Source: Betaproteobacteria bacterium UKL13-2 (GTDB lineage Bacteria; Pseudomonadota; Gammaproteobacteria; Burkholderiales; Usitatibacteraceae). From it: 64,000 bases of DNA. Under the pieces are notes generated by a model. The model did not search any database, had not been told where the DNA came from, and saw only the letters and a program-made list of their open reading frames with translations. A program made the position numbers and the translations under genes. Below, piece after piece: positions 20,459 through 29,557 of this stretch. The number at the start of each line of letters is the position of its first letter. Positions within the stretch are counted from its first letter, which is position 1. Location: assembly GCA_001602455.1 (NCBI GenBank), contig CP012157.1, forward strand, positions 863,733 through 927,732. Direction: 5' to 3'.

Positions 20459-22288
20459 ATGTCCGCGCACTCGCATTCCCATTCTTCAGCCGATCCCGTA
20501 GCCCCGCAAAAGACCGCGATGCCCAAGTCTGGTATCTGGCCCGTCATTCGTTCCTTGCTGCCTTACCTGTGGGATTTCCGTTGGCGTGTTGCGCTTGCGT
20601 TAACGTTTCTTGTCACCGCGAAGGTGGCGAATATCGGCGTACCGCTGGTGATGAAACAAATCGTCGATTCACTCGACAAAGATAGAGCGATATTGGTGGT
20701 GCCGGTGGTGTTGTTGGTGGCCTACGGTTTGCTACGTCTGTCCACCACGCTGTTTGCCGAGCTGCGCGACATTGTGTTTGTCAAAGTCACCCAACGGGCG
20801 ATGCGTAAAGTGGCGCTTAATGTCTTCCGGCATTTGCATGCATTGTCGCTCCGGTTTCATCTAGACCGCCAAACTGGTGGTGTCACCCGTGATATCGAGC
20901 GTGGGACTCGTGGCATCTCGACATTACTCTCCTATGCGCTGTTTTCGGTCATCCCCATCGTGCTGGAGATAACGCTGGTTACCGTTCTTCTTGCAGCCAA
21001 GTTCGATTGGACCTTTGTCACCATCACCCTAGCCGCCATTGTGCTGTACATCATCGCGACCATCGGCATCACGGAGTGGCGCACCCATCACCGCCGCCAG
21101 ATGAATGATATGGATTCAAAAGCCAACACCAAGGCGGTTGATTCGCTACTGAACTATGAGACGGTCAAGTACTTCGGCAACGAAGAATTTGAGGCGGGGC
21201 GTTACGACAAGAACTTACAGAAATACGAGTCAGCGGCGACCAAGAGTGAAACTTCGCTCGGCATTTTGAACGCCGCACAGAGTTTTGTCATCGCGCTCGC
21301 CGTGACATTGCTCATGTGGCGGGCTTCAGTCGGTATCGTTGATCGGCAGTTGACCATCGGTGATTTGGTGATGGTCAACGTGTTGATGATCCAACTCTAT
21401 ATCCCCTTGAATTTTCTCGGCGTGATGTACCGTGAGATTACCCAAGCGCTGATTGATACCGAGAAGATGTTTCGTTTGCTCGCAGAAAATCAAGAAGTCG
21501 CTGATAAGCCCGGCGCTGTTGCGTTGAAGACCAATGGGGCTGCCGTACGTTTTGATCATGTGAACTTCGGTTATGACAGCAAGCGTCAGATTCTGTTTTC
21601 GACTTCCTTTGACGTGCCCGCAGGCAAGACCGTGGCAGTGGTTGGCTCCTCCGGCGCGGGCAAGTCAACGTTGTCGCGTTTGTTGTTTCGTTTTTATGAT
21701 GTCACTGATGGGCGCATCACGATCGATAGACAAGATATTCGCGATGTCACGCAAGCAAGTGTGCGTGCCGCACTCGGTATCGTGCCGCAGGACACAGTCC
21801 TGTTTAACGACACGATTCGCTACAACATCGGATACGGTCGCCCCGGTGCAAGTGACGCCGATATTGAAGACGCGGCGCGCCGCGCACATGTGCTCGATTT
21901 TATTTTGCGGATGCCGGACGGCTGGAATACGATGGTCGGTGAACGCGGTCTGAAACTTTCTGGGGGTGAAAAACAGCGTGTGGCGATTGCGCGAACGCTG
22001 CTGAAAAATCCCGCCATCATGATTTTTGATGAGGCAACATCGGCGTTGGATTCGGCGACGGAAAAGGCGATTCAAGCCGAGCTGCGCGAGATCGCCCGCG
22101 ACCGTACCACGCTGGTAATTGCGCATCGGCTGTCGACAATCATCGATGCTGATCAAATTCTGGTACTGGATGCGGGTCGGATTATTGAACGTGGAACATT
22201 CCGAGAGTTGCTTGACGGCGATGGCAAGTTCGCCGAAATGTGGCGGCTGCAACAACAAGAGGCCGAGAAGTCCGCGCAGGCTGTCTAA
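20459..22288 (+). CDS. ATM1-type ABC exporter (permease fused to ATPase)
   Basis: A 609-residue half-transporter. A His/Ser-rich N-terminus is followed by six membrane helices and an ATPase domain with Walker A GSSGAGKST, signature LSGGEKQR, Walker B IMIFDEATSALD and switch IAHRLS. The sequence NYETVKYFGNEEFE is typical of the ATM1/HMT1 group, which exports glutathione-linked or metal-thiol compounds. The start ATG 20459 gives the family length; an upstream ATG at 20378 adds unlikely residues. It converges with the hydrolase gene four bases downstream. Confidence 0.88.
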   Translation: MSAHSHSHSSADPVAPQKTAMPKSGIWPVIRSLLPYLWDFRWRVALALTFLVTAKVANIGVPLVMKQIVDSLDKDRAILVVPVVLLVAYGLLRLSTTLFAELRDIVFVKVTQRAMRKVALNVFRHLHALSLRFHLDRQTGGVTRDIERGTRGISTLLSYALFSVIPIVLEITLVTVLLAAKFDWTFVTITLAAIVLYIIATIGITEWRTHHRRQMNDMDSKANTKAVDSLLNYETVKYFGNEEFEAGRYDKNLQKYESAATKSETSLGILNAAQSFVIALAVTLLMWRASVGIVDRQLTIGDLVMVNVLMIQLYIPLNFLGVMYREITQALIDTEKMFRLLAENQEVADKPGAVALKTNGAAVRFDHVNFGYDSKRQILFSTSFDVPAGKTVAVVGSSGAGKSTLSRLLFRFYDVTDGRITIDRQDIRDVTQASVRAALGIVPQDTVLFNDTIRYNIGYGRPGASDADIEDAARRAHVLDFILRMPDGWNTMVGERGLKLSGGEKQRVAIARTLLKNPAIMIFDEATSALDSATEKAIQAELREIARDRTTLVIAHRLSTIIDADQILVLDAGRIIERGTFRELLDGDGKFAEMWRLQQQEAEKSAQAV

Positions 22289-22292
22289 GGCC

Positions 22293-23117
22293 TCATTGTC
22301 CGGCTGTGATCGACGTGGTGCCCCAATTGGCAACGTCGATGGGGGCTTGTTGCATCATCGCGTGGCCGACACCCGATAACATCGTCAATATGGCGTTCGG
22401 TAGGCGTTCACATAGCGATGTTGCCGCTACAGCGGATGTCATTTTGTCGTGTTCACTGGCGAGGATGAAGGTTGGTGTGGTGATTGCTGCAAATGCCGCT
22501 TCGTCTAACTGATAGCGGGTGCAAGCAGCAAGGTCATTGGCCAACACTCCTGGTCGTGAACGCGCGAGCATGGCGCGGTCTTTCTGCATCCCAGCGGTGG
22601 GCGGGGGAAAAGTGCCGTCCGCATTTTTGGTGACCCAGTGGCTCCATCGGGTGAGCATGTCGAATGCCTCGTCGGGTCGCGCCTCGGCCGCTTGCATCAA
22701 CACGTCCGATACCGGCATCGGCAACGCGGCGCCGATCAGCATCAGCTTATCCACGCGCGAGGGGTATCGCCGTGCGCAATCCAACGCGATCAGGCTGCCC
22801 ATGCTGTGCCCGACGAGTGTGGCTGACGGGATCGCGCCGTTATCCAGCAAATTAATTAGCCAATCGGCGTAGTCCTCGATTCGGGTTTTGGCGACCGAAA
22901 ACGTCTCGCCGTGACCGGGCAGGTCTGGCGCGAGCAAATTGACGCCTTTTAACTCAGGTTTTCCGGTTAATTGTCGAAGTAACGAAGACCACGCTGTGTT
23001 GTCGTTTGCCGCGCCGTGGATGAATACAACGGTCGGTTGACCGGGCTGAAATTGGTCGGAATCGGAAAAACCGCCGGTGGCGACATGGACTGGCTGCTGT
23101 TCAACAAGAAATTTCAT
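22293..23117 (-). CDS. Alpha/beta hydrolase
   Basis: A 274-residue cytoplasmic protein. The oxyanion motif is VFIHGAAND, the nucleophile Ser is in GHSMGS, Asp in SEHDKM and His in GVGHAMM. LPGHGET is also typical. Substrate unknown. The gene ends four bases from the ABC exporter stop. Confidence 0.85.
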   Translation of the reverse strand: MKFLVEQQPVHVATGGFSDSDQFQPGQPTVVFIHGAANDNTAWSSLLRQLTGKPELKGVNLLAPDLPGHGETFSVAKTRIEDYADWLINLLDNGAIPSATLVGHSMGSLIALDCARRYPSRVDKLMLIGAALPMPVSDVLMQAAEARPDEAFDMLTRWSHWVTKNADGTFPPPTAGMQKDRAMLARSRPGVLANDLAACTRYQLDEAAFAAITTPTFILASEHDKMTSAVAATSLCERLPNAILTMLSGVGHAMMQQAPIDVANWGTTSITAGQ

Positions 23118-23376
23118 ATAGGCCGTTCAATAATGAGGTTTTTGTATTTGATCGTGCACAAGTTACTTCACTCTGAACATTTCATGAGGGCACGTTCGCC
23201 GAGTGAGTGGACGCGCGATTTTTCGCTTAACTGATCAGAGCAGTGTGCGTTAAGTGTTGCGTGATCCCGGGAGTTTTGTTATGGTGCTCCGCTGTGCTCG
23301 GTTCGGATGTTTCGACGCTCACCTGATTTGCTTTCAGACTTTTTTCAATAACCGCACTTTAACTGGCGCACACCGA

Positions 23377-24375
23377 ATGCTTTGTTTTCAGCAAATTCGC
23401 AGGCAATCACGGATCTTTATCCGTCTTGCTGCTGGTTTGATGCTTGCCTTCGCGCTGTCGGCTCTAGCGCAGTCAGCACCGGCTAAAAAGGCGGCGCCAC
23501 AAAAGGTAAGCGGTAAGGGCGGCGGCAAGTCTGGTGCGAACATCGCAGACTTGACCAAAGACGGGATGCCCAACTTGATGTCTCACGCCGTCATGGTGCT
23601 CGACCAAGCGACTGGTCGCCCATTGTTTACGAAGAATGCTGACACGCCGGTGCCGATTGCCTCGATCACAAAGTTAATGACAGCAATGATTGTGCTCGAA
23701 GCCAAGCAAAATCTCGACGAGCCTGTCGTGATTGATCGGGCCGATGTGGATACCCTGAAAAATAGCCGTTCTCGCTTGCCCGTGGGCAGAGCCTTCCGCC
23801 GTGAAGACCTGATGCGATTGGCGCTCATGGCTTCTGAAAATCGCGCAGCCGCCGCTCTGGGCCGCACTTATCCCGGCGGCGTGAGTGCGGCCATTAAAGC
23901 GATGAACGTAAAAGCTAAAGCCATCGGTTTGCATTCCGCAACCTTTGTTGATACGACTGGCTTGGCCTCAGGGAACGTCGCCAGTCCGCAAGACTTGGCG
24001 TTATTGGTCGCCGAGGCGTCTAAATATCCGCAGATTCGGGAGTTTTCGACCGCACCGACACTTTATGTGACACTGCCCAACGCGAAGCACGCGATCGGCT
24101 TTAACAACACTAATGCGCTGGTGAAAAACCAAGGTTGGAATATCGGACTGTCGAAAACGGGTTTCATCAACGAGGCGGGCAAATGTTTGGTGATGCAAGC
24201 CGTGATCGCCAACAATCCAGTGATCATTGTGCTAATGGATTCTTGGGGCAGGCTCACCCGCATCGGTGATGCCACACGAATCAAAAAATGGATCGAGTCT
24301 GGAAAAGTCGCGGTCAACCAGCGCGTGGGAGGTGTAACAGCCGCCCCCAGCGCGGCAATCGCGACACCCAAGTAG
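23377..24375 (+). CDS. pbpG: D-alanyl-D-alanine endopeptidase (penicillin-binding protein 7 type)
   Basis: A 332-residue periplasmic serine enzyme that cleaves D-Ala cross-links in murein. A signal peptide (from ATG 23377, AGLMLAFALSALAQS) is followed by a Lys/Gly-rich linker. Active-site motifs are ASITK (SxxK), SEN (SxN) and KTG in LSKTGF. The length fits PBP7. The frame is open upstream to 23254 but the signal peptide sets the start. Confidence 0.87.
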   Translation: MLCFQQIRRQSRIFIRLAAGLMLAFALSALAQSAPAKKAAPQKVSGKGGGKSGANIADLTKDGMPNLMSHAVMVLDQATGRPLFTKNADTPVPIASITKLMTAMIVLEAKQNLDEPVVIDRADVDTLKNSRSRLPVGRAFRREDLMRLALMASENRAAAALGRTYPGGVSAAIKAMNVKAKAIGLHSATFVDTTGLASGNVASPQDLALLVAEASKYPQIREFSTAPTLYVTLPNAKHAIGFNNTNALVKNQGWNIGLSKTGFINEAGKCLVMQAVIANNPVIIVLMDSWGRLTRIGDATRIKKWIESGKVAVNQRVGGVTAAPSAAIATPK

Positions 24376-24538
24376 CCCCCGAACAATTCACGGTTCGTTC
24401 AGCCCGCCTTTGAAGAAGCCCCCGGCAATGTTCAGGCCGACCACCTGTCGGTCTAATCCACCAGTGGCCGTTTTAAGCATCCCAACACACACATGCCATC
24501 ATCAGCCGCTAACGGCTGAGTAGGCTAATATCTCATCC

Positions 24539-25264
24539 ATGAAAGTTGGATTGTTCGTGACCTGCTTGGTCGACCTTGTGCGACCGAATATTGGCTTCGC
24601 TGCGCTCAAGCTGCTCGAGGACGCAGATTGCACGGTGGTCGTTCCCGAATCACAGACCTGCTGCGGTCAGCCTGGCTACAACTCTGGCGCACGGGAAATT
24701 GCCAAAACGCTGGCGCGCAAAGTCCTCAATGAATTTCAAGATTGCGACTACATTGTTGCGCCTTCTGGTTCGTGCTCAGGACAGATGAAAGTTCATGTGG
24801 TCGAAGACCTTTTTAAGGGTACACCAGAAGAAGCGGAGTTCAGGGCGCTTGCGGCGAAGTGGTACGAATTGTCGGATTTTTTGGTCAAGGTGTTGAAGGT
24901 TGAAATTTCTCATATGACCGATGACAAGGTGACTTATCACGATTCATGTTCTGGCCTGCGCGAGATCAACATCAAATCGCAGCCGCGCTTTTTGCTCTTG
25001 GCGGCGGGGGCCGAGATTCGTGAAATGGCCGACTGTGAAAAATGCTGTGGTTTTGGTGGTACTTTTTCAATCAAGCTTGGCGAGATTTCGACACGGATGG
25101 CGGAGAATAAATGCGTCAACATCCACCAAAGCGGCGCAGATGTTCTGGTTGGTGGAGACCTTGGCTGTCTGCTCAATATTGAGGGCCGACTACGCCGCAA
25201 TGGTGATATGAAGACCAAGGTGTATCACTTTGCCGAAGTGGTGTCCGGGATGACGGAGCGGTAA
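24539..25264 (+). CDS. lutA: Lactate utilization protein A
   Basis: A 241-residue protein with two Cys-rich CCG domains: CCGQPGYNSG near residue 41 and CEKCCGFGGT near residue 165, which bind an iron-sulfur centre. It is the first gene of lutABC, which oxidises L-lactate to pyruvate. Its TAA shares the A with the ATG of lutB. Confidence 0.88.
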   Translation: MKVGLFVTCLVDLVRPNIGFAALKLLEDADCTVVVPESQTCCGQPGYNSGAREIAKTLARKVLNEFQDCDYIVAPSGSCSGQMKVHVVEDLFKGTPEEAEFRALAAKWYELSDFLVKVLKVEISHMTDDKVTYHDSCSGLREINIKSQPRFLLLAAGAEIREMADCEKCCGFGGTFSIKLGEISTRMAENKCVNIHQSGADVLVGGDLGCLLNIEGRLRRNGDMKTKVYHFAEVVSGMTER

Positions 25265-26745
25265 TGCAAGTCAAGAGCATGCATTTCAAGGCGACATCAT
25301 CAGCCAAGCTCAATGACGCGGTGCTGCAAACTGCCTTGAAAAAAGCGAAGGCCAAGTTTGTCGATGGACGGGCCGCAGCGGTCGCGGAAATCGACATTTG
25401 GCAGGATATTCGTACCCACGCTGCGGCATTGCGCGACGGCGTTATTGCTAATTTGGATGCCTACCTGCTCGAGTTTGAAGCAAACGCGACGGCGCGCGGC
25501 GCAGTCGTGCATTGGGCGGAAACAGCAGAAGAAGCAAATGCGATCATCGTCGATTTGGCGAAGAAAAATGCCGTCAAAATTGTGACTAAATCGAAGTCAA
25601 TGGTTAGCGAAGAAATATCGCTGAATGATGCGCTAGAAGCGGTAGGGGTTGAGGTCGTCGAAACAGACCTCGGCGAGTACATTCTTCAACTCGCCAAAGA
25701 ACCCCCGTCCCACATTGTGGCCCCGGCCGTTCACAAGTCGAAAGAACAGGTGGCTGACTTATTTGAAGCAGCCCACCACCGGCCAAGGACGGTCGATATT
25801 CCATCGATGACTCGCGAGGCACGCGAAGTGTTGCGGAGTAAGTTTCTGAATGCCGACATGGGCATCTCTGGCGCCAACTTTGTGATTGCCGAAACCGGAA
25901 CCACGCTGACGGTGACCAATGAAGGTAACGCCGATTTAGTGACGACCGTGCCGCGTATTCACTGTGTGGTGACAGGCATCGAGAAAGTCATTCCAACGTT
26001 GGAAGACTTTGCCACGCTGATCCGACTTCTGCCGCGTTCGGCCACCGGACAAAGTGCCGCGAATTATTTGACCCTGACGACCGGCACGAAGCAGCCGGGT
26101 GATCTCGATGGGCCGGAACAAATGCATATCGTATTGATCGACGCCGGACGTACCAAGCTCGTCGGCAGCGATATGAAGGAGATGTTGCGCTGCATACGGT
26201 GTGGGGCGTGCATGAACCATTGCCCGGTCTATCAAAACGTTGGCGGGCATGCCTACGGCTGGGTCTATCCGGGACCGATGGGCGCGGTCTTGACGCCAAC
26301 ATACGTCGGCATCGAACAGGCGGGCGACTTGCCCAACGCGGCCACGTTTTGCGGCGAATGCCAAGTCGTGTGTCCGGTCAAAATTCCATTGCCAGACTTA
26401 ATGCGCAAATGGCGCGAGCGGCAGTTCGACCGAGCATTACGACCGTTCAGCGAACGTATATCCATTGCCGTGTGGAGCGCATTCGCAACGCGGCCGGCCC
26501 TGTATGCGTTTAGTACGCGAATTGTCGCTCGCGTCGCGGCGTGGATGGGTGGCAAAAACAAACGCATCACTTCATTGCCAGGGTTAGATGGCTGGACAGA
26601 TGGCCGCGATATGCCGGCTCCTGCCGGAAAAACGTTTCGCGAACGCTATCGTGCGCGTCAGGTGGGTCAGGTGGGTCAGGTGGGCCGGGTGGGGGACATG
26701 GGTGCGGCGGATGAAGCGGGGCAGAGGTCGAAACCCACGCCATGA
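25264..26745 (+). CDS. lutB: Lactate utilization iron-sulfur protein B
   Basis: A 493-residue protein with an N-terminal LUD domain and two [4Fe-4S] motifs, CIRCGACMNHCP and CGECQVVCP. A C-terminal tail carries short VGQ repeats before the stop. It overlaps lutA by one base and lutC by four, a clear operon. Confidence 0.9.
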   Translation: MQVKSMHFKATSSAKLNDAVLQTALKKAKAKFVDGRAAAVAEIDIWQDIRTHAAALRDGVIANLDAYLLEFEANATARGAVVHWAETAEEANAIIVDLAKKNAVKIVTKSKSMVSEEISLNDALEAVGVEVVETDLGEYILQLAKEPPSHIVAPAVHKSKEQVADLFEAAHHRPRTVDIPSMTREAREVLRSKFLNADMGISGANFVIAETGTTLTVTNEGNADLVTTVPRIHCVVTGIEKVIPTLEDFATLIRLLPRSATGQSAANYLTLTTGTKQPGDLDGPEQMHIVLIDAGRTKLVGSDMKEMLRCIRCGACMNHCPVYQNVGGHAYGWVYPGPMGAVLTPTYVGIEQAGDLPNAATFCGECQVVCPVKIPLPDLMRKWRERQFDRALRPFSERISIAVWSAFATRPALYAFSTRIVARVAAWMGGKNKRITSLPGLDGWTDGRDMPAPAGKTFRERYRARQVGQVGQVGRVGDMGAADEAGQRSKPTP

Positions 26746-27392
26746 GTGCACGCGAAAATATACTGGCGCGGATTCGTGCAAACAGTGCGAAGCGCGGCGC
26801 GACCACCCAAGCCGAAATGGATCAGGCCCGGTCACATATTGCCACGCGAACCCGTGGACCCGCGCCTAGCATTGCGCGTCAAGCGCCATTGGTTCGCTTT
26901 GAGCAAGAAAGCGAGCGGCTCAAATCGACAATCGACGTTATTGCATCAATAGAAGAGGTGCCGCTGGCGACCGCAAGGTATTTGCGCGATAACGGTTTGC
27001 CCACGAGTGTTGTCGGTTGGCCAGCGCTAGCCCAGTTGGACTGGTCGGCGGCCGGAATTGCGTTTGCGAATCGATTGGCAAATCGCGAAGACGCGGTTGG
27101 CGTGACGGATTGTTTTTGTGCCATTGGCGAGACCGGGACATTGCTATTGCTGTCGTCCCCATTGACACCAAAGCTGCACGCGTTGCTTCCTGAAACACAC
27201 ATCTGCGTGGTGTCGCAGTCGCGTATTGTGGCCACCATGGAAGACGCGTTTGATCGGCTGCGTACGGAGCGTGGCGTGTTGCCAAGGTCCACTTTTTTTG
27301 TCAGTGGTCCGTCGCGGACAGCAGATATTGAGCAGACGATCGTTATTGGTGCACACGGGCCATATCGCGTACACGTCATCATCGCGCCGTAG
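26742..27392 (+). CDS. lutC: Lactate utilization protein C
   Basis: A 216-residue LUD-domain protein. TDCFCAIGETGTLLLLSSPLTPKL and the C-terminal DIEQTIVIGAHGP are typical of LutC. It is the last gene of the lut operon. Confidence 0.88.
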   Translation: MSARENILARIRANSAKRGATTQAEMDQARSHIATRTRGPAPSIARQAPLVRFEQESERLKSTIDVIASIEEVPLATARYLRDNGLPTSVVGWPALAQLDWSAAGIAFANRLANREDAVGVTDCFCAIGETGTLLLLSSPLTPKLHALLPETHICVVSQSRIVATMEDAFDRLRTERGVLPRSTFFVSGPSRTADIEQTIVIGAHGPYRVHVIIAP

Positions 27393-27707
27393 CGCGTTCT
27401 CGGGTGTTGTGTCACCCTGCGCCGAGGCATAAATCGGGCGAAAAACTGGCGCGATGCGAGCTTAAATGAGATCAACAAACGTCCCATTTTTTTCTTATTT
27501 GTGGATGCAGAGTTTTGCTTGCACTTCGTGACAGTCGCGATTATGATTGTAATGTTTCGCTGAAGTACTTGCCCCGCGCTATCGGGGGTTGCTGGTCCAA
27601 TTTTGGTGTTCGCAGATGCTGCTTCGAGCCATTGCTTCTCACTATTGCTTCGCGTAATTGCCACGCAATGCTCAATCATCAACAAAACAAAATACACAAG
27701 GACAAAT
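27393..27707. other. Intergenic region before the TRAP genes
   Basis: 315 nt with no gene. It is partly AT-rich (TTTTTTTCTTATTTG near 27486) and likely holds the TRAP promoter. AAGGACAAAT directly upstream of ATG 27708 is the ribosome site. I see no clear operator. Confidence 0.4.
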
Positions 27708-28838
27708 ATGACGCAAGAAACGAAAGTCAAAACGCCACAGTCACGCCGCAAGTTTTTAGCCGGCTCCGCCGCCGCAGGTGGTGCCGCGATCACCGGCTTC
27801 CCGATGATTGCCAAGGCGCAAACGGTTAGCCTGCGCTTCCAGTCAACCTGGCCAGCGAAAGATATTTTCCATGAGTACGCCAACGACTTCGCCAAGAAGG
27901 TCAACGACATGGCGGGTGGCCGCCTGAAGATTGAAGTTCTTCCGGCGGGATCGGTCGTGAAGGCATTTGATCTGCTAGATGCCGTTTCTAAAGGCACGCT
28001 TGACGGTGGCCACGGTGTGGTTGCCTATTGGTATGGCAAGCAGCAAGCCCTGGCGCTATGGGGTTCCGGCCCAGCGTGGGGGATGGACGCCAACATGGTG
28101 CTTGCATGGCACAACTACGGCGGCGGTAAACAACTGCTCGACGAAATCTACAAGGGCTTGAACCTCGATGTGCAGTCGTTCGTGTATGGCCCAATGCCGA
28201 CCCAGCCGTTTGGTTGGTTCAAGAAGCCGGTCACGAAGGTGGAAGATTTGAAAGGCGTGAAGTTCCGCACCGTGGGGCTAGCGGTTGATATCTACAACGA
28301 CATGGGCGCTGCGGTAAATCCGTTGCCAGGCGCTGAAATCGTGTCAGCACTTGACCGTGGTTTGCTCGATGCCGCTGAATTCAACAATGCCAGCTCCGAC
28401 CGCAATCTGGGTTTCCCTGACGTGGCGAAAAACTGCATGCTGCAAAGCTTTCACCAGGCCTCCGAGCAGTTTGAGATTCTCTTCAACAAGACGAAGTACG
28501 CTGCACTGGCTCCTGAGCTGAAGTCGATCATCGACTACGCCGTACAAGCTTCGTCTGCCGACATGTCTTGGAAGGCAATCGACCGTTATTCAACTGATTA
28601 TGCCGAGATGAAAGCCAAACAAGGCGTGAAGTTCTTCAAGACGCCGGATGCGATTCTGCGTGCACAATTGGCGAGCTGGGACAAGGTCACGGCCAAGAAA
28701 GAAGCTGAGAATCCGGTGTTTAAGAAAGTGAATGCCTCGATGAAAGCGTTTGCCCAGCGTGCCTGTGCTTGGCAGAACGACACCTTGGTTGACTACAAGA
28801 TGGCCTACAACCACTCCTTCAAAGCAAAGAAGGCGTAG
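27708..28838 (+). CDS. dctP: TRAP transporter substrate-binding protein (DctP family)
   Basis: A 376-residue periplasmic binding protein. The start carries a twin-arginine type signal, SRRKFLAGSAAAGG, ending AKAQ. The fold and motifs (FQSTWPAKDIFHEYANDF, PMPTQPFGWF, LDAAEFNNASSD) resemble the TakP/mannitol-chloroaromatic subgroup, whose members bind organic acids including lactate and 2-oxo acids. The neighbouring lut operon supports lactate or a related acid as substrate (inference). A terminator follows. Confidence 0.85.
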   Translation: MTQETKVKTPQSRRKFLAGSAAAGGAAITGFPMIAKAQTVSLRFQSTWPAKDIFHEYANDFAKKVNDMAGGRLKIEVLPAGSVVKAFDLLDAVSKGTLDGGHGVVAYWYGKQQALALWGSGPAWGMDANMVLAWHNYGGGKQLLDEIYKGLNLDVQSFVYGPMPTQPFGWFKKPVTKVEDLKGVKFRTVGLAVDIYNDMGAAVNPLPGAEIVSALDRGLLDAAEFNNASSDRNLGFPDVAKNCMLQSFHQASEQFEILFNKTKYAALAPELKSIIDYAVQASSADMSWKAIDRYSTDYAEMKAKQGVKFFKTPDAILRAQLASWDKVTAKKEAENPVFKKVNASMKAFAQRACAWQNDTLVDYKMAYNHSFKAKKA

Positions 28839-28855
28839 GGCGCTTTTGCAACATT

Positions 28856-28887
28856 AAAAACGGCGGCGTTTTGCCGCCGTTTTTTTG
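28856..28887 (+). terminator. Terminator/attenuator after dctP
   Basis: GGCGGC / GCCGCC stem with A run before and T run after. It probably lowers permease expression relative to the binding protein. Confidence 0.8.
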
Positions 28888-28939
28888 TGCCATAACTTAG
28901 GCTGTGTAGTAATCACCCATTTCGGCAGGGAGCCAGATA

Positions 28940-29557
28940 ATGCAAAAGATATTGCTAAGCGTCGATAAGTTCTCGACGTGGTTCGGGCAGGTTTGTTCGT
29001 GGGCCGCGGTGGGGCTAACAATCTTGATTGGTTGGGAAGTATTCTCCCGCTACGTGCTCAATACGCCGCATGGTTGGGTGTTAGATGCACAAATCATGCT
29101 CTATGGCGTGTTGTTCATGATGGCCGGTGCATACACACTGTCGAAGAACGGCCACGTCCGCGGCGATGTTCTCTACGGCTTTTTCCAGCCACGCACGCAG
29201 GCGACCCTCGACCTAATTCTGTACTTCCTGTTTTTCCTGCCGGGTGTGGTGGCATTGACCTACGCCGGTTGGTCGTTCTTTAGCGACTCGATCAAGATCA
29301 ACGAGCAGACGTTCTCGGCTGATCCCCTGCCGTTATATCCCTTTAAGTTCGTGATTCCGCTTGCTGGCGGCCTGTTGCTGTTGCAAGGTATCGTCGAGAT
29401 TATTCGTTGCATCATTTGCATCAGACAAGGGGAATGGCCGTCACGTATTGAGGACGTTGAGGAAGTCGACGTCGATAAGCTGAAGGAAATGGTGCAGGTG
29501 AAAGATGAGGACATCGCCGCACTCGACAAATACGTTGTCGCTGGAGAAAAGAAATGA
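28940..29557 (+). CDS. dctQ: TRAP transporter small permease (DctQ family)
   Basis: A 205-residue inner membrane protein with four helices and a conserved DAQIMLYGVLFMMAGAYTL segment. AGGGAG lies just upstream of the ATG. A charged cytoplasmic tail ends at the overlap (ATGA) with the large permease. Confidence 0.85.
   Translation: MQKILLSVDKFSTWFGQVCSWAAVGLTILIGWEVFSRYVLNTPHGWVLDAQIMLYGVLFMMAGAYTLSKNGHVRGDVLYGFFQPRTQATLDLILYFLFFLPGVVALTYAGWSFFSDSIKINEQTFSADPLPLYPFKFVIPLAGGLLLLQGIVEIIRCIICIRQGEWPSRIEDVEEVDVDKLKEMVQVKDEDIAALDKYVVAGEKK

Noticed and set aside
21665-22333. 222-codon reverse frame inside the ABC exporter gene
   Set aside because: It overlaps the conserved ATPase domain and has no domain or ribosome site of its own.
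26879-27997. 372-codon reverse frame over lutC and the dctP start
   Set aside because: It covers two well-supported genes on the other strand and has no recognisable domain.
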